From Lewinellaceae bacterium (GTDB taxonomy: Bacteria > Bacteroidota > Bacteroidia > Chitinophagales > Saprospiraceae), in NCBI GenBank assembly GCA_020636225.1, contig JACJYI010000003.1, positions 799,531 to 863,530 of the forward strand: a stretch of DNA of 64,000 nucleotides, read 5' to 3'. Of the stretch, positions 61,636 to 64,000 are shown piece by piece. Both the position numbers and the translations under genes were made by a program. The notes under the pieces are model-generated. The model saw only the letters and a list, made by a program, of their open reading frames with translations, ran no database searches and had not been told where the DNA came from. Positions within the stretch are counted from its first letter, which is position 1; the number at the start of each line of letters is the position of its first letter.

Positions 61636-62469
61636 ATGAAATACTTGTTCTTCATTCTACTGATTTCGATTTCATCTGGCTGCGACGGCAGCAAGAAGGT
61701 CGATGCAGCGAAAATTGGCATAAGCAGCCTTGGCTTTAGCATCAATGATTCAATTATTGATGAGAATATATCCGAGTTGAGATTATATGAAATTCTTGGT
61801 CAGCCGAGCAGAATCGTCAAGCCCACAAGAATGGAGCGTGATTCAATATTTGATGCATTGAATGTTGATATAGAATCTTTTTATATTTATGATGATCTGG
61901 GGATATATTTTACCAAGAAAGCCAACTCTACAAGTATGACTACCCTGTCAATTAGGCGATTTGGAAGTCAATTGGGTTATTTCCCAACTTCATCTTTTTC
62001 CGGTAGTCTTGTAATTAATGGAGAGGTTATTCTTGCATCTACTGGATTAGGCTCTAAAGCGTCAATTCTATCAAATGGAATAAGGTTCGGGAATAGTACT
62101 CGACAGTTTATTGAGGGGTATAAGATAATTACAAATTATTTACTTGATGGCTATTCTGAGCCCAATGACGTCAATATATTTTTGATTCAAAAATCTAATT
62201 CAGAATTTAGGAATGGATGGGATGACGAATTTGTTGAAATTATGAAAAAGAGCCTATTCGATACATCATGGTTTGAAAACCTGAAAAATGATCTCAATAA
62301 GTCGCTTGATACTGATTCGCCCTTGGATTGGGATTTTATTAAGATTTGCTTTATGGACAAATTGATAATGGAATTCACCCCTGATCAAATTGATGATATT
62401 AAAGTAATGGAAAAATCGCAGAATTTATTTGTTGATTGCTGCAAGTTGGACTATCAGCGTAAAAATTAG
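61636..62469 (+). CDS. Lipoprotein of unknown function
   Basis: 277 residues. Lipoprotein signal MKYLFFILLISISSGC with the lipidated Cys at residue 16. The rest (SELRLYEILGQPSRIVKPTR, FYIYDDLGIYFTKK, LSIRRFGSQLGY) has no recognised motif. AT-rich, in line with foreign DNA. Two small envelope proteins in a row next to the R-M locus may be related cargo. Confidence 0.65.
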   Translation: MKYLFFILLISISSGCDGSKKVDAAKIGISSLGFSINDSIIDENISELRLYEILGQPSRIVKPTRMERDSIFDALNVDIESFYIYDDLGIYFTKKANSTSMTTLSIRRFGSQLGYFPTSSFSGSLVINGEVILASTGLGSKASILSNGIRFGNSTRQFIEGYKIITNYLLDGYSEPNDVNIFLIQKSNSEFRNGWDDEFVEIMKKSLFDTSWFENLKNDLNKSLDTDSPLDWDFIKICFMDKLIMEFTPDQIDDIKVMEKSQNLFVDCCKLDYQRKN

Positions 62470-62490
62470 TGATTATTATCAATTCTAAAA

Positions 62491-63414
62491 TTAATAAAGT
62501 TGTTGATTCCGCCGATGAGCAATAATCACCATTGCCATCGTATCCAGCTTACAATACTTAAGTAGTTGACGACGGATTTCTCCACGTTGTTGATCGTCTG
62601 CTGCTTCGTCGAACCGGATTCGAAAATGTGTTCTAATAGCATCCGTACCACCGGACACAACATCGTCTCCAGTCTCTGATGAATCTATCCCCGCCGCCTG
62701 CTTGTCTTACGGGTCAAGACTGCCGTCGATGAATGTGTCCGGGACATAGTCTTTGAAATGTGGGACTTCATGCAAGTATGGGAAGTGGCTCCAAATCGCA
62801 GGGAGAACTTTTTTGATTGACGTCCGTCCCTTCATATGTGGATGGAAGTAATGATGAATCGTCAGTCTTTCCATGTCCACCCACACGCCGGTTCGACCAA
62901 GTGCATTGGGCATTCGTGTCAACCCCCTTCCAGTTCCGGGTCGTCGACATCACATTCTGTCATCCGTGGGAGAATAGTTTTCAGGACAGAATTCTCATGG
63001 CTCGCCCACAAAAACTGAGTTCCAGTCTCTCATATTCTTCTCATGAGGCTTCTGGCAAACTCGAAGTTGGGGAACGTGTCCGGGTCGGGATAGGTGATTG
63101 TTCCCGTCTCTGACGAGAATATCGACCCGGACGATCTTTTGCCCTGAAATGAAGGTCGGTTCGAACAAGATCACCTTGTCCCGAATCATCAGTTCTTGTG
63201 TACTCGCCACTGCCTCTTCAGAATTCCCTTCAATATGGATACCGTCAGGATAGTACAGGGTTGCCATATGGCCAACGATGTACCCACCTTGAGCAAGCAT
63301 CTCCATGTATTCGTCTGTGTCGTTCGTTGTGGGATACCCTGCTTTCTTGTAGACGAGCTTTTTCGGGCAGTCTGTGGCGAGAATGAAGTCGGATTTTGAC
63401 AGTCTTGGTTGCAT
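62491..63414 (-). pseudogene. DUF2779-type PD-(D/E)XK nuclease gene, frameshifted and deleted
   Basis: Pieces on the minus strand: an N-terminal part from 63414 (RLSKSDFILATDCPKKLVYK, EYMEMLAQGGYIVGHMATLY), a middle part near 62922-62710 (WVDMERLTIHHYFHPHMKGR, TSIKKVLPAIWSHFPYL) and an end near 62560-62491 (RRQLLKYCKLDTMAMVIIAH then RRN). This order matches the DUF2779 family, proteins of about 500-650 residues with a Cas4-like nuclease start. Total length here is only 924 bases, with frame changes and a large internal loss, so it is dead. Confidence 0.7.
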
Positions 63415-63550
63415 CAGTAGGAAGGTTGATCACCGATGACGTCACGTCATCATCGTCCTGAAGTTAGGGGATGAGGGAAAATTTTACCTTTTTTTGGAAG
63501 AATGGGGCTGTTTGGTGATTTCCTGCCATACTTATTAGAAAAGGAAACTC

Positions 63551-63775
63551 ATGATGAAACAAGACATTCCCGTTCATGAACTCCCGATAGTACTGTCCGT
63601 CCTTGGCCGGGATTATGGAGGACTGTTGGATACTGATGAAGCTTTGAATCGACTCGCTATCTGCGAGACAACTTTCGACTTTCTCAGGAAGGAGAGAACT
63701 CTGTGGGCGAGGACGATAAACGGAAAGGAATACTTTCGCGTCGACGAGATTGACGACTTACTGTCGTACCGTTGA
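63551..63775 (+). CDS. Small HTH-like (excisionase-type) protein
   Basis: 74 residues (or one fewer from the ATG at 63554). YGGLLDTDEALNRLAICETT, FDFLRKERTLWARTINGKEY and FRVDEIDDLL resemble a MerR/excisionase-like winged helix. Possibly a second directionality factor or a cargo regulator. No neighbouring integrase is in view. Confidence 0.5.
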   Translation: MMKQDIPVHELPIVLSVLGRDYGGLLDTDEALNRLAICETTFDFLRKERTLWARTINGKEYFRVDEIDDLLSYR

Positions 63776-63963
63776 AGTGTAGAAGGAACACATATTCCAG
63801 TGGACATGAGACTTGCTGGGGCTGCTTCCGGGATAGGGATTCGGGGTCTGTCGGAACCACGAATGAAGCTGAAGTGTTCTTCAGGTGTTACTTTTAGGTA
63901 TGGTTTGTATGGAATCTTACTCCACCTCCGCGCCAGTAAATCCGCACGCACTAAAACCAAAAA
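63776..63963. other. Non-coding stretch to the terminal hairpin
   Basis: About 190 bases. No gene motif is visible; the open frame on the minus strand at 63613-63960 lies opposite the HTH-like gene and is not supported. Confidence 0.4.
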
Positions 63964-63996
63964 CTCGCAACCCCTTTATTTCCAAGGAGTTGCGAG
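63964..63996 (-). terminator. Hairpin at the window edge, terminator-like on the minus strand
   Basis: CTCGCAAC (63964-63971) pairs with GTTGCGAG (63989-63996), with an inner CCTT/AAGG after one mismatch. On the minus strand it is followed by TTTTTGGTTTT, so it could end transcripts from a gene beyond the window. It might also mark the far end of the integrated element; that is inference. Confidence 0.5.
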
Positions 63997-64000
63997 TAGG

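Noticed and set aside
63613..63960. 115-codon minus-strand frame at the window end
   Set aside because: It is the antisense of the small HTH-like gene for half its length and has no motif of its own.

Overview
The window looks like a chromosome segment of a Bacteroidota bacterium, probably a Saprospiria-like lineage (that rank is inference). The evidence is a textbook Bacteroidota promoter (TTTG-N19-TATCTTTG) in front of the ribosomal operon, the gene order rpsL-rpsG-fusA-rpsJ...secY-map-infA-rpmJ...rpoA-rplQ without tuf or adk, zinc-free S14 and L36, scarce Shine-Dalgarno sequences, and families typical of the phylum (DUF5686 outer-membrane protein, DUF2279, OmpA-like proteins).

Layout. 1-14 kb: housekeeping genes on both strands: partial folB, a membrane protein, glutaryl-CoA dehydrogenase, an OmpA-like envelope protein, aroA, DUF2279, a prohibitin-like protein, a zinc-ribbon protein, an HtrA-like protease, an amidohydrolase lipoprotein, a two-receiver hybrid regulator whose kinase core looks dead, a polyprenyl synthase and a GNAT acetyltransferase. 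14.1-32.76 kb: one co-oriented str-S10-spc-alpha operon of 32 genes, from a strong promoter to a perfect 14-bp hairpin terminator. 32.8-37.9 kb: three minus-strand envelope or secreted proteins. 37.9-38.7 kb: REP-like palindromes, two copies of a terminator/GIY-YIG start module, and a sequence resembling a tRNA 3' end.

38.7 kb to the window end is accessory DNA, inferred to be an integrated element whose right end is not identified. It opens with a tyrosine recombinase and an excisionase-like HTH protein. Next come minus-strand cargo genes (GIY-YIG nuclease, DUF1566-type lipoprotein, tail-anchored protein) separated by unusually long non-coding gaps that share diverged repeats. A primase-like/SF2-helicase fusion, probably the element's replication protein, follows. 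Then comes a type I restriction-modification locus: hsdM, an unfamiliar gene resembling an HhH-GPD DNA glycosylase, hsdS, a PD-(D/E)XK/DUF5655 protein, then, 3.3 kb further on, hsdR and a YgjP-like metallopeptidase. The break between the two halves holds a broken GNAT gene, two decayed radA 3' ends, small membrane-protein genes and an IS5-family insertion sequence with a perfect TTTA duplication. After hsdR/protease come two envelope proteins, a wrecked DUF2779 nuclease gene, a small HTH-like gene and a hairpin at the window edge.

The most novel-looking points are the glycosylase-like and DUF5655 proteins inside the type I R-M operon, the primase-SF2 helicase fusion, the repeat-bearing non-coding gaps around it, and the pseudo-kinase with a phosphomimetic receiver. 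All functional calls are by eye from sequence; no database was searched.
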